A stretch of DNA of 12,190 bases from Chitinophagaceae bacterium (GTDB taxonomy: Bacteria; Bacteroidota; Bacteroidia; Chitinophagales; Chitinophagaceae): assembly GCA_003509845.1 (NCBI GenBank), contig DOMR01000067.1, positions 1 through 12,190 on the forward strand, read 5' to 3'. The notes beneath the pieces were generated by a model. That model saw nothing but the letters and a program-made list of their open reading frames with translations. It had not been told where the DNA came from and did not search any database. Below, piece after piece: positions 5,580-12,190 of this stretch (position 1 is its first letter; every line of letters starts with the position of its first letter). A program made the position numbers and the translations under genes.

Positions 5580-6365
5580 TTATTGAAAGAATTGTTCAAT
5601 AAAAATAACACTGGCCATTATTAATACAAACCAGCCGAATCCTTTTTTAAGTTTTTCGCCATCCATTTTTTTATTAAGGTAATTACCGATGATAATCCCA
5701 AGTGTAGCTAATAAAACAATAACGATTAAAAAATTCCAATCAATGGTGGTATGTGATATATCGCCAATAAACCCCACAATGGATTTGATACTTATAATAA
5801 AAATAGAAGAAGCGATTGCTTTTTTCATCGGAAGCTTTCCCAAAATAACCAATGCGGGGATGATTAAAAATCCACCACCTGCACCTACAATACCTGTTAA
5901 CATGCCCTCGCCAAGTCCTACCATCATTAAAGCGAATCCATATACGGGCAAAACTCCTTCAACTTCTTTTTTGTTTTTGCCTAAAATCATGGATAATGCT
6001 GAAACCAACATTAAACTCGCAAAAAACAACATGATAAAATTACTTTTACTTATTAAAGTATTGCCAAGATGAATGGTATCTGGGATATTTGGCAAGAAAA
6101 ATTTTCGTGCAATAAACACACCAATAACTGAGGGTATCCCGAAAATGATGATCGTTTTAATATCGACCAATCTTTGTTTCATTCTTGAAATAATACCTGC
6201 AATACTACTCAAACCTACAATACATAAAGAGTAGGTGGTTGCTAAAATTGGATTCACCTGAAACAGGTATACTAAAACAGGTACTGTTAAAATAGAACCG
6301 CCACTTCCAATAAGGCCCAATGAAACCCCAATTAAAATAGATGCGAAATAGCCGACTACTTCCAT
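5580..6365 (-). CDS. TauE/SafE-family anion exporter (probable sulfite exporter)
   Basis: A 261-residue membrane protein of the sulfite exporter TauE/SafE family with about eight predicted spans. It shows the internal duplication typical of the family: GLIGSGGSILTVPVLVY (residues 17-33) is mirrored by GIVGAGGGFLIIPALVIL (158-175), the two re-entrant glycine-rich segments thought to line the path. The family exports small anions such as sulfite, sulfoacetate or related compounds; sulfite is inferred here because the gene is divergent from a persulfide dioxygenase-rhodanese gene, whose product is sulfite or thiosulfate. The intergenic region (6366-6541) is shared and contains CRP/FNR-like half-sites. 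The gene ends in TAA TGA and is followed in frame by the YeeE/YedE-like remnant. It converges with the TspO-like gene without a clear terminator. Confidence 0.88.
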   Translation of the reverse strand: MEVVGYFASILIGVSLGLIGSGGSILTVPVLVYLFQVNPILATTYSLCIVGLSSIAGIISRMKQRLVDIKTIIIFGIPSVIGVFIARKFFLPNIPDTIHLGNTLISKSNFIMLFFASLMLVSALSMILGKNKKEVEGVLPVYGFALMMVGLGEGMLTGIVGAGGGFLIIPALVILGKLPMKKAIASSIFIISIKSIVGFIGDISHTTIDWNFLIVIVLLATLGIIIGNYLNKKMDGEKLKKGFGWFVLIMASVIFIEQFFQ

Positions 6366-6422
6366 GTTTGATTAGTTTTTAGCAAAAATCAGAATTAAGC
6401 ATTACAAGATATGTACTATTAG

Positions 6423-6444
6423 TCACTTAGTAAATTTTTAGTGA
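6423..6444. promoter_or_regulatory. Imperfect palindrome TCACT...AGTGA in the divergent region
   Basis: TCACT at 6423-6427 and AGTGA at 6440-6444 are inverted copies with a partly symmetrical AT-rich centre. The half-sites resemble those of the GTGA-N6-TCAC palindrome at 6475-6488 but face the other way and are too far apart for a normal CRP-type dimer. The site lies 58-79 bases upstream of the TauE start. It may be chance. Confidence 0.25.
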
Positions 6445-6474
6445 AATAGGGGGGATAAAATTTTCTGCTCAAAA

Positions 6475-6488
6475 GTGATTTTTGTCAC
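6475..6488. promoter_or_regulatory. CRP/FNR-family operator-like palindrome
   Basis: GTGA, six bases, TCAC: the core of the consensus recognised by CRP-type regulators (TGTGA-N6-TCACA), here without the outermost T and A. It lies 54-67 bases upstream of the persulfide dioxygenase ATG, and an imperfect -7-like TATATTTT (6509-6516) follows it, so an activator bound here would sit just upstream of the polymerase. It may control both divergent genes. Which regulator binds is unknown; none is encoded in the window. Confidence 0.5.
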
Positions 6489-6541
6489 GCTTTAAGCTAA
6501 TTTTATAGTATATTTTTACAGTTGATATAAAATATCTGATT

Positions 6542-7966
6542 ATGAAAATAGAACAAATTTATACGGGTTGTTTGGCACAAGGTGCTTATTACATCATGAG
6601 TGAAGGCGAAGTGGCAATTATTGATCCATTAAGAGAAGTCGATCCCTATATTCAAAAAGCAAAATTGGATAAGGCTAAAATAAAATATGTTTTAGAGACC
6701 CATTTCCATGCTGATTTTGTATCTGGGCATATTGATTTAGCAAAAAAAACAGGGGCTAAAATTGTTTATGGCCCAACGGCAGCTCCGGCTTTTGAATTTC
6801 ATTCAGCTAAAGACAATGAGGAAATTTTATTAGGCAAAGTTAAAATTAGGGTATTACATACGCCGGGCCATACCATGGAAAGTACCTGCTATTTATTAAT
6901 GGATGAAAATGGTAAGGAGGTAGCTTTATTTAGTGGCGATACTTTGTTTATTGGAGATGTGGGTCGTCCTGATTTGGCACAAAAAATAAAAGAAGAACTA
7001 ACACAAGATATATTAGCAGGTTACTTATATGATTCTTTGAGAAACAAAATCATGCCATTATCAAACGACATTGTTATTTATCCGGCGCATGGTGCAGGCA
7101 GTGCTTGTGGTAAAAAAATGAGTAAAGAAACCCAGGATACTTTAGGTAATCAAAAGTTAACCAATTATGCTTTAGCTGCAGACATGACCAAGCCAGAATT
7201 TGTTGCTGCTGTTTTGGATGGATTGGTAGCGCCTCCTGGATATTTCCCATTGAATGTAATGATGAATATTCAAGGCTATGATAGTATTGATCAAGTATTA
7301 GCGCGCGGACAACATGCAATGAGCCCTGCTGCATTTGAAACTGCAGCCAATGAAACAAGTGCTTTAATTTTGGATACGAGAGATGCGCAAACATTTGCAA
7401 ATGGCTTTATCCCTAATTCAATCAATATTGGAATTGATGGAAGTTTTGCTCCTTGGGTAGGCGCGATGATACCTGATATTAAACAAGAAATTTTATTAGT
7501 CGCCGAACCCGGTCGAGAAACTGAAATTATCACCCGACTAGCACGTGTTGGTTACGATTTTACCATTGGATTTTTAGCTGGCGGATTTGAAGCATGGAAA
7601 GCGTCAGGAAGGGAGATTGATGAAATAAAATCTATTTCAGCAGATGAATTAGCCACAATTCAAAAACAAGATGCAGGCATTAATATATTAGATGTTCGTA
7701 AAGCGTCAGAATATAAGAGCGAACATGTAAAAGGTACATTAAATGCGCCGCTTGACTTTATCAATGATAGTATGGCTGCAATTGAAAAAGATAAAACCTA
7801 TTATGTTCATTGTGCTGGGGGGTATAGATCTATGATTTTTGTATCCATTTTAAAAGCAAGAGGCTTTGATCAATTAATTGATGTGAAGGGGGGATTCAAG
7901 GAAATAAAGGAGTCTGGCCAGTTTAAGCTCACAGAATATTCCATTCCCACCAGTTTGTTATTATAA
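6542..7966 (+). CDS. CstB-like persulfide dioxygenase-rhodanese fusion
   Basis: A 474-residue cytoplasmic protein with an N-terminal metallo-beta-lactamase domain (about 1-250) and two rhodanese domains (about 255-357 and 364-462), the architecture of CstB, which oxidises low-molecular-weight persulfides and yields thiosulfate. The iron site of the ETHE1/persulfide dioxygenase type is visible: H54-x-H56-x-D58, H63, H110 (TPGH), D133 (SGDT) and H183 (PAHG). The first rhodanese domain has no cysteine at the catalytic loop (AEPGRE, 321-326); the second has C424 in CAGGYRS, a functional-looking loop. Loss of the first cysteine is usual for this family. The gene is divergent from a TauE-type exporter and 64 bases upstream of an exported DsrE-family gene and a TsdA-like cytochrome, a context that strongly supports sulfide and persulfide oxidation. 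Confidence 0.9.
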   Translation: MKIEQIYTGCLAQGAYYIMSEGEVAIIDPLREVDPYIQKAKLDKAKIKYVLETHFHADFVSGHIDLAKKTGAKIVYGPTAAPAFEFHSAKDNEEILLGKVKIRVLHTPGHTMESTCYLLMDENGKEVALFSGDTLFIGDVGRPDLAQKIKEELTQDILAGYLYDSLRNKIMPLSNDIVIYPAHGAGSACGKKMSKETQDTLGNQKLTNYALAADMTKPEFVAAVLDGLVAPPGYFPLNVMMNIQGYDSIDQVLARGQHAMSPAAFETAANETSALILDTRDAQTFANGFIPNSINIGIDGSFAPWVGAMIPDIKQEILLVAEPGRETEIITRLARVGYDFTIGFLAGGFEAWKASGREIDEIKSISADELATIQKQDAGINILDVRKASEYKSEHVKGTLNAPLDFINDSMAAIEKDKTYYVHCAGGYRSMIFVSILKARGFDQLIDVKGGFKEIKESGQFKLTEYSIPTSLLL

Positions 7967-7993
7967 GGGGCGCCTGAGTTTAAGTCCTTAAAT

Positions 7994-8030
7994 AATTAAT
8001 AATTTCTTACATTCATGTAAATTATTAATT
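7994..8030 (+). promoter_or_regulatory. Long hairpin abutting the DsrE-family start codon
   Basis: The inner arms TTACAT (8007-8012) and ATGTAA (8015-8020) form a near-perfect 14-base palindrome. The outer arms (7994-8003 and 8021-8030) add ten more pairs after a 3-base bulge on the left (8004-8006). The right arm ends at 8030 and the ATG is 8031-8033. There is no T tract, so it is not a normal terminator. As RNA it would place the whole initiation region next to a stem and could tune translation or stabilise the processed downstream message; as DNA it could be an operator. Both roles are inference. Confidence 0.5.
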
Positions 8031-8465
8031 ATGAAAAATACAGCTCGTCTAATTTTCCTATTATTTACGATGGTATTTTCTTTTCACTTTTGCTATGCGC
8101 AAAATGATATCAAAGAACACAATATTGTTATTCAATTAAATACTGCAGATACCAGTGCCTGGTCCTCCACCATAGGTAATATAAAAAATATTCAAAAGGC
8201 ATGGCCTAATCATCTTCATATTGAAGTGGTAGTTCATGGCAAGGCAATTAATTTACTAGTGAAGGATAAGACTTATTTCGCCAGTGACATAGCTGGCCTA
8301 ACCAAGGAGGGTATTGTATTTTCGGCTTGTGAAAACACCATGCGTAAGTATAAAATTACAAAGGCTGATTTATTATTAGAAGCAAATATGGTACCATCGG
8401 GTGTGGTTGAAGTAATTATGAAACAGGAGCAAGGATGGCGTTATTTAAAAGCGGGGGTTAACTAA
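8031..8465 (+). CDS. Exported DsrE-family protein
   Basis: A 144-residue protein with a signal peptide (MKNTARLIFLL..., hydrophobic to about 19, likely cleavage after CYA at 23), so a mature periplasmic protein of about 120 residues. The rest matches the DsrE/DsrF-like family: an opening beta strand (NIVIQLNT), the strand IEVVVHGKAINLL (64-76), and the conserved cysteine in FSACENTMRKYKI (C100), followed by the closing VPSGVVEVIMKQEQGWRYLK. In cytoplasmic DsrE/TusD proteins the cysteine carries persulfide; C100 may do the same outside the membrane (inference). The gene lies between the persulfide dioxygenase and TsdA-like genes and is followed after six bases by the cytochrome ATG, so the pair is almost certainly co-transcribed. 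I do not know a proven function for exported members. Confidence 0.85.
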   Translation: MKNTARLIFLLFTMVFSFHFCYAQNDIKEHNIVIQLNTADTSAWSSTIGNIKNIQKAWPNHLHIEVVVHGKAINLLVKDKTYFASDIAGLTKEGIVFSACENTMRKYKITKADLLLEANMVPSGVVEVIMKQEQGWRYLKAGVN

Positions 8466-8471
8466 TTGCAG

Positions 8472-9461
8472 ATGTTAAAAAAGTTTATTTACATCATAGG
8501 TTTTATATATCTTATTGGTAACGGGATATATAGGGAATATAAATTCGGAAATGCATATATTGAACAAAGTGCCCAAATGGATATAAATAAAACGGACAGC
8601 AGTGCTTGGGTGGGCGCTTCGCAATATCAAATTCCTTTGGATACGAATCAAAATGGGCCACTCATCAGGTATGGTTATGAGTTGGTCGCACATACATCAA
8701 AATATTTAGGGCCTAATGGAATAGTGCAACATTCCACCAACGGAATGAATTGCCAAAACTGTCATTTAGAAGCTGGCACCAAACCCTGGGGTTTGAATTA
8801 TGGTGCTGTTTTTTCAACCTATCCAAAATTTAGAGAACGCTCTGGATCTATTGAAACTATTTATAAAAGAATCAATGATTGCATGGAGCGTAGTTTAAAT
8901 GGAAGGGCTTTAGATACAAATTCAAAAGAAATAAAAGCAATTTATGCTTATATAAAATGGTTAGGGGAAGGAGTACCCAAAGGAAAAAAAGTAAGGGGCT
9001 CGGGGATTGAACTAATTCCACAACTTGCTGTAGCTGCGAATCCTCGGAATGGCTTAAGTGTATACACACAATACTGTCAAAAATGTCATGGCTTGAACGG
9101 CGAGGGGGTATTGAATGAAAAAGGAAATAGCTATGAATACCCGCCACTTTGGGGCGCACACAGTTACAATGATGCTGCAGGTATTAATCAGCTTTCAAAA
9201 TTAGCAGGGTTCATCAAAAACAATATGCCCAATCCGGTCAACTATCGTAATCCCACTTTAACAACACAACAAGCTTGGGATGTAGCAGCTTATATTAGCT
9301 CCCATTCAAGACCTACCAAGGACAAATCCAAGGACTGGCCAGTGCTTGCAACCAAACCGTTTGATTATCCTTTTGGCCCTTATGCAGATACTTTTTCAGT
9401 AACGCAACATAGATACGGTCCCTTCGAACCCATACAATTGGCAAAGTTGGCAAAAAAATAA
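8472..9461 (+). CDS. tsdA: TsdA-like diheme cytochrome c (thiosulfate dehydrogenase/tetrathionate reductase family)
   Basis: A 329-residue cytochrome c with an N-terminal hydrophobic segment (residues about 5-17) that serves as signal or membrane anchor. Two heme attachment motifs are present: C94-x-x-C-H98 (CQNCH) and C202-x-x-C-H206 (CQKCH). Between them, KRINDCMERSLNG contains C137 at the place where TsdA enzymes have the cysteine that ligates the catalytic heme, giving the unusual His/Cys ligation. The second domain has PPLWGAHSYNDAAG and FIKNNMPNP (K249, M252), matching the segments around heme 2 with its methionine ligand. TsdA oxidises two thiosulfate to tetrathionate, or runs in reverse; direction cannot be read from sequence. 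The frame runs two codons upstream to TTG 8466, but ATG 8472 is the better start. It lies downstream of the exported DsrE-family gene. Confidence 0.87.
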   Translation: MLKKFIYIIGFIYLIGNGIYREYKFGNAYIEQSAQMDINKTDSSAWVGASQYQIPLDTNQNGPLIRYGYELVAHTSKYLGPNGIVQHSTNGMNCQNCHLEAGTKPWGLNYGAVFSTYPKFRERSGSIETIYKRINDCMERSLNGRALDTNSKEIKAIYAYIKWLGEGVPKGKKVRGSGIELIPQLAVAANPRNGLSVYTQYCQKCHGLNGEGVLNEKGNSYEYPPLWGAHSYNDAAGINQLSKLAGFIKNNMPNPVNYRNPTLTTQQAWDVAAYISSHSRPTKDKSKDWPVLATKPFDYPFGPYADTFSVTQHRYGPFEPIQLAKLAKK

Positions 9462-9489
9462 AAGCCTCCCCGAATAAACGAAGAGGCTT
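9452..9489 (-). terminator. Convergent terminator, strongest for the peptidase gene
   Basis: AAGCCTC (9462-9468) and GAGGCTT (9483-9489) form a seven-pair stem with a 14-base loop. Read on the - strand it is followed by TTTT-A-TTTTTTT (down to 9452), a good intrinsic terminator for the S9 peptidase gene. On the + strand the T-rich stretch is less immediate, so for the cytochrome gene it is weaker. The stem begins one base after the cytochrome stop and its tail overlaps the final lysine codons of that gene. Confidence 0.75.
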
Positions 9490-9508
9490 GTGCCAAATTT
9501 ATTTTTAC

Positions 9509-11992
9509 TTATTTTTTCCTTTCAATTTCTTTATTCAACTCTTCAATATCAACAGACCTTTCTGTGTGATCTCCCAATAAATATTTTGAAAAGTAATCGG
9601 CTGTTTTCCAGAACCAATATTCACTCATGTCTCCAAACCCATGTCGTTGTGTAGGTAAAATTAACATGTCAAAGCGCTTATTGGCCTTGATTAAAGCATT
9701 CACCACACGAAGGGTGTTTGCAGGATGAACGTTATTATCAATTTCTCCGTGAATCAATAATAGTTTTCCTTTTAAATTTTTTGCAATGTCTGGGTTTTTA
9801 TCAATCATATAAGAGAAGGTAGTATCCCCTTTATCAGAAATATTTTCTTTCACCCCATTGTGTTTTTCACTCCACCATCTATTGTAAACACTATTATCAT
9901 GATTACCAGCATTGCTTACTGCTACTTTAAAAATATCAGGATAAGCAAACATAGCTGCGGTACTCATAAAACCGCCACCACTATGACCGTGGATGCCCAC
10001 TTTATCACGATCAATAAAGGTAAATCGGTCAGCTAATTGTTCAATTGCTGCTTTTTTATCCGCTAATCCATAGTCTCTTAAATTGCCATAACCATAATTG
10101 TGATACCACTTACTGCGTGCAGGATGTCCCCCTCTGTTTCCAATGGTTACCACTACAAATCCCAGTTGGGCCAAGCGATCAATACGATCCATTCCCTTAC
10201 TAAAACTTTTATTTACGGATTCTGTTTGAGGTCCAGGATACACATATTCAATAATTGGATACTTTTTAGTACTATCAAAATCATAAGGTTTATACATAAC
10301 ACCAAAAATATCAGTAATGCCATCATCTGCTTTTACTTTAAATGTTTCTGGAAATTTATAACCTGCTGAAAATAGGGAGCTTAAGTCAGCTGATTCCAAG
10401 TCCATTAATTTTTTCCCTTCAGCTGAATATAATGCCGACGCCGGTGTTGCATTAACGCGAGATGAATTATTTACAAAATAATTTTTCTTATCGTTCATAC
10501 TAAAGTTATTGTCAAAATTTCCAGGGTTCAATAATTGTAAACCTGTGCCATCAAAGTTCACTTTGTATAAATGCAAATAGTAAGGATCCTCCTTAGTGTT
10601 GTTATTGACATTTTCTCTGCCGTTCGCTGAAAAGTAAACCACTCTTTTATCTTCATCAATGGATACGACATCTTCAATATGCCAAGGACCTTGGGTAATT
10701 TGATTTTTTACTTTTCCCTCTTTGTCATGTAAATACAAATGTGCCCAGCCATCACGTTCGCTCCATTCAATTATTTCCTCGCCATTCTTAACCAATCCTG
10801 GTTTTTTAATTTCAACATAAGTATTTAAACTTTCTTCAATTAATGTTTTTACGACACCCGTATTAATATTAACAATACATTGGTCAATTTTTTTCAAATC
10901 ACGACTGGTGCGCGCTAAATAAAGCTGATCATTAGTACCTAACCAAATATTTGGCCTATGTTCATCGTCTCTGGCATTTACATTGGCTGTTTTATTCCAA
11001 ACAGCAACATCTTGATTTTTAAATAAGGATACATCTATTTCTTTATAGCTAAATGCAGTCATATCAACAATCATCAAATGGTCCATCGGCGCTTCTTTTT
11101 CGCCGGGCATCCAATACTTATAAGTTTCTAGCGTTGGTCTTGGCTCAGCGATACTATTGATTACCCATAAATCTTTTACTTTGCGATTATCCACTTTAGT
11201 GATTGCGAGATGTTTGCTATTCTCACTCCATAAGCCATAAACCGACTTTCTTTTATTTTTATTTTTTTCTACATCTGCATTGGTTTCACCACCACCGCCA
11301 TAAGCGCTTTCGCTATGCCAGCTGTAATTTTGAATACCATCTTTGGTGATAGCGTGTTCAACAATTGTACTATCCTCGTCATTCAAAATAGCCTTATTGA
11401 AATTTTCTTTGTCCATATAAAACAAATTATAATTTCTTCCAAATACCACTATTTTTTCATCGGGTGAAATGTTTGCCCAACTTGGTTTACGTTTTGGTTT
11501 TTTAAATCCAACCAATTCATTGAGCTGCTCTGTAATAAGGTTGTATTCAAAATAAAATATTTTTTTAATTTTTTCTGGTTTCGCGTCTTTCTTAACAACC
11601 GCATCTTTGTTTATTTCAATGGTACTTTTTACTTCAAACTGAATCCAATTTTCATCTTTGATGAATTTTAAAGAATCAATTGGTAGGTGCTGTCCATCAA
11701 ATGGGTCCTTAATTATTTTAGTTAATTCGGCTGCAATCTTGTCTCTATTAAACATTGCCTTTTTTTCTCCTTTTACAGGGTCCACAATATTCCATTGTTT
11801 GCCTTCACTGGTTTCGTAAGTATACCAAAACTTATTTGAAAGCTTTAGCCAATGCGGATCAATTGACAATGAAAAAATCATTTTGTCTAATTTTTTAGGA
11901 GCGAACCTGGCTGCTAAAAAGTAATTTGCCTTTTGCTGACTCATGGCCAAAAAGGGTAGGAAAAGAATAATAAGTAAAATGTGTTTACGCAT
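9509..11992 (-). CDS. Secreted S9-family prolyl oligopeptidase/DPP-type peptidase
   Basis: An 827-residue serine peptidase of family S9. It has an N-terminal signal peptide (MRKHILLIILFLPFLAMSQ, cleavage near 18-19), a long N-terminal region consistent with the DPP IV-like beta propeller (about 100-540) and a C-terminal alpha/beta hydrolase domain (about 550-805). The catalytic triad is visible as S671 in GHSGGG, D752 in HGEIDNNVH and H784 in TQRHGFG. GHSGGG replaces the GWSYGG of DPP IV proper, and I do not see the double-glutamate motif that binds the free N-terminus in DPP IV, so specificity for X-Pro dipeptides is not assured. It probably degrades peptides in the periplasm or outside. It is a single-gene unit with its own terminator. 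A 120-base gap separates its ATG from the divergent gene at 12113; no exact promoter consensus is seen there. Confidence 0.9.
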   Translation of the reverse strand: MRKHILLIILFLPFLAMSQQKANYFLAARFAPKKLDKMIFSLSIDPHWLKLSNKFWYTYETSEGKQWNIVDPVKGEKKAMFNRDKIAAELTKIIKDPFDGQHLPIDSLKFIKDENWIQFEVKSTIEINKDAVVKKDAKPEKIKKIFYFEYNLITEQLNELVGFKKPKRKPSWANISPDEKIVVFGRNYNLFYMDKENFNKAILNDEDSTIVEHAITKDGIQNYSWHSESAYGGGGETNADVEKNKNKRKSVYGLWSENSKHLAITKVDNRKVKDLWVINSIAEPRPTLETYKYWMPGEKEAPMDHLMIVDMTAFSYKEIDVSLFKNQDVAVWNKTANVNARDDEHRPNIWLGTNDQLYLARTSRDLKKIDQCIVNINTGVVKTLIEESLNTYVEIKKPGLVKNGEEIIEWSERDGWAHLYLHDKEGKVKNQITQGPWHIEDVVSIDEDKRVVYFSANGRENVNNNTKEDPYYLHLYKVNFDGTGLQLLNPGNFDNNFSMNDKKNYFVNNSSRVNATPASALYSAEGKKLMDLESADLSSLFSAGYKFPETFKVKADDGITDIFGVMYKPYDFDSTKKYPIIEYVYPGPQTESVNKSFSKGMDRIDRLAQLGFVVVTIGNRGGHPARSKWYHNYGYGNLRDYGLADKKAAIEQLADRFTFIDRDKVGIHGHSGGGFMSTAAMFAYPDIFKVAVSNAGNHDNSVYNRWWSEKHNGVKENISDKGDTTFSYMIDKNPDIAKNLKGKLLLIHGEIDNNVHPANTLRVVNALIKANKRFDMLILPTQRHGFGDMSEYWFWKTADYFSKYLLGDHTERSVDIEELNKEIERKK

Positions 11993-12112
11993 AGTATAAA
12001 TTTGTGCTAGAAAATTACCAAATAAGTACTAATCTACCTACTTGAACCCTTGTTTTTTTATAAAAGGTAATGCGCTAATGAAATATGTTTTAAATTAGAC
12101 AAATTGTTTTTT

Positions 12113-12190
12113 ATGAAATATAAGTTTCGTTATTACATGACAATTATTTTGATTGTCAATGGCTTAATCTTGAATGCACAGGTAGCTAAG
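12113..12190 (+). CDS. N-terminal part of an exported protein of unknown function
   Basis: From ATG 12113 the frame is open to the window end (26 codons): a positive start (MKYKFRYY), a hydrophobic core (TIILIVNGLIL) and NAQVAK, a typical Bacteroidota signal peptide with cleavage near A-Q. A near-match to the -7 element (TATGTTTT, 12084-12091) lies about 20 bases upstream. The gene is divergent from the S9 peptidase. Nothing of the mature protein is visible, so no function can be given. Confidence 0.6.
   Translation, partial: MKYKFRYYMTIILIVNGLILNAQVAK

Noticed and set aside
5689..6072. A 127-codon open frame on the + strand inside the exporter gene
   Set aside because: It is a shadow of the TauE/SafE gene, whose repeated glycine-rich segments and membrane spans are clearly real on the - strand.
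8085..8105. Lipoprotein signal (cysteine at residue 21) in the DsrE-family protein
   Set aside because: The residues before the cysteine (FHF) do not fit a lipobox; ordinary signal peptidase I cleavage after CYA is more likely.

Overview
The window looks like chromosomal DNA of a Bacteroidota bacterium, probably Chitinophagaceae or a close relative (inference). The reasons are low-GC coding with A-rich rather than Shine-Dalgarno leaders, several promoter cores of the Bacteroidota type TAnnTTTG, Tat-exported Gfo/Idh/MocA enzymes, a large S9 peptidase, and the overall gene families. No insertion sequence, CRISPR array or phage gene is visible.

Layout. (1) 1-126 is the 3' end of a + strand gene, closed by a strong terminator at 151-189. 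(2) On the - strand lie two Tat-signal enzymes: a PLP-dependent class V aminotransferase-like protein (165-1469) and a Gfo/Idh/MocA oxidoreductase (1575-2885). (3) The gene-free stretch 2886-3369 holds the most unusual item: a small transcription unit with a TAnnTTTG promoter, a 71-nt tRNA-Cys(GCA)-like cloverleaf that starts almost at the predicted transcription start, a 35-nt linker, and an intrinsic terminator. The cloverleaf has A33 instead of U33, a mismatched first acceptor pair, A73 and no encoded CCA. The linker carries a 9-nt perfect complement to its anticodon-stem/T-stem region. (4) On the + strand follow a cytoplasmic Gfo/Idh/MocA reductase (3370-4347), an L-rhamnose mutarotase-family protein (4403-4732) and a TspO-like multipass membrane protein (4758-5525), suggesting sugar metabolism for the first two.

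(5) 5514-9461 is a sulfur-handling module arranged around a divergent control region (6366-6541) with a CRP/FNR-type GTGA-N6-TCAC palindrome. Leftward is a TauE/SafE-type exporter (5580-6365), followed in the same frame by what looks like the last 20 codons of a lost YeeE/YedE transporter. Rightward are a CstB-like persulfide dioxygenase-rhodanese fusion (6542-7966), an exported DsrE-family protein (8031-8465) and a TsdA-like diheme cytochrome c (8472-9461). Inferred scheme: cytoplasmic persulfide is oxidised to sulfite/thiosulfate by the CstB-like enzyme, the anion is exported by TauE, and thiosulfate/tetrathionate is interconverted outside by the TsdA-like cytochrome, with the DsrE protein as a possible sulfur carrier.

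(6) A secreted S9 prolyl-oligopeptidase/DPP-type peptidase (9509-11992, - strand) shares a convergent terminator with the cytochrome gene. A secreted protein begins at 12113 and runs off the end.

Starts of three genes were moved from upstream TTG codons to the in-frame ATG a few codons downstream (2885, 3370, 8472).
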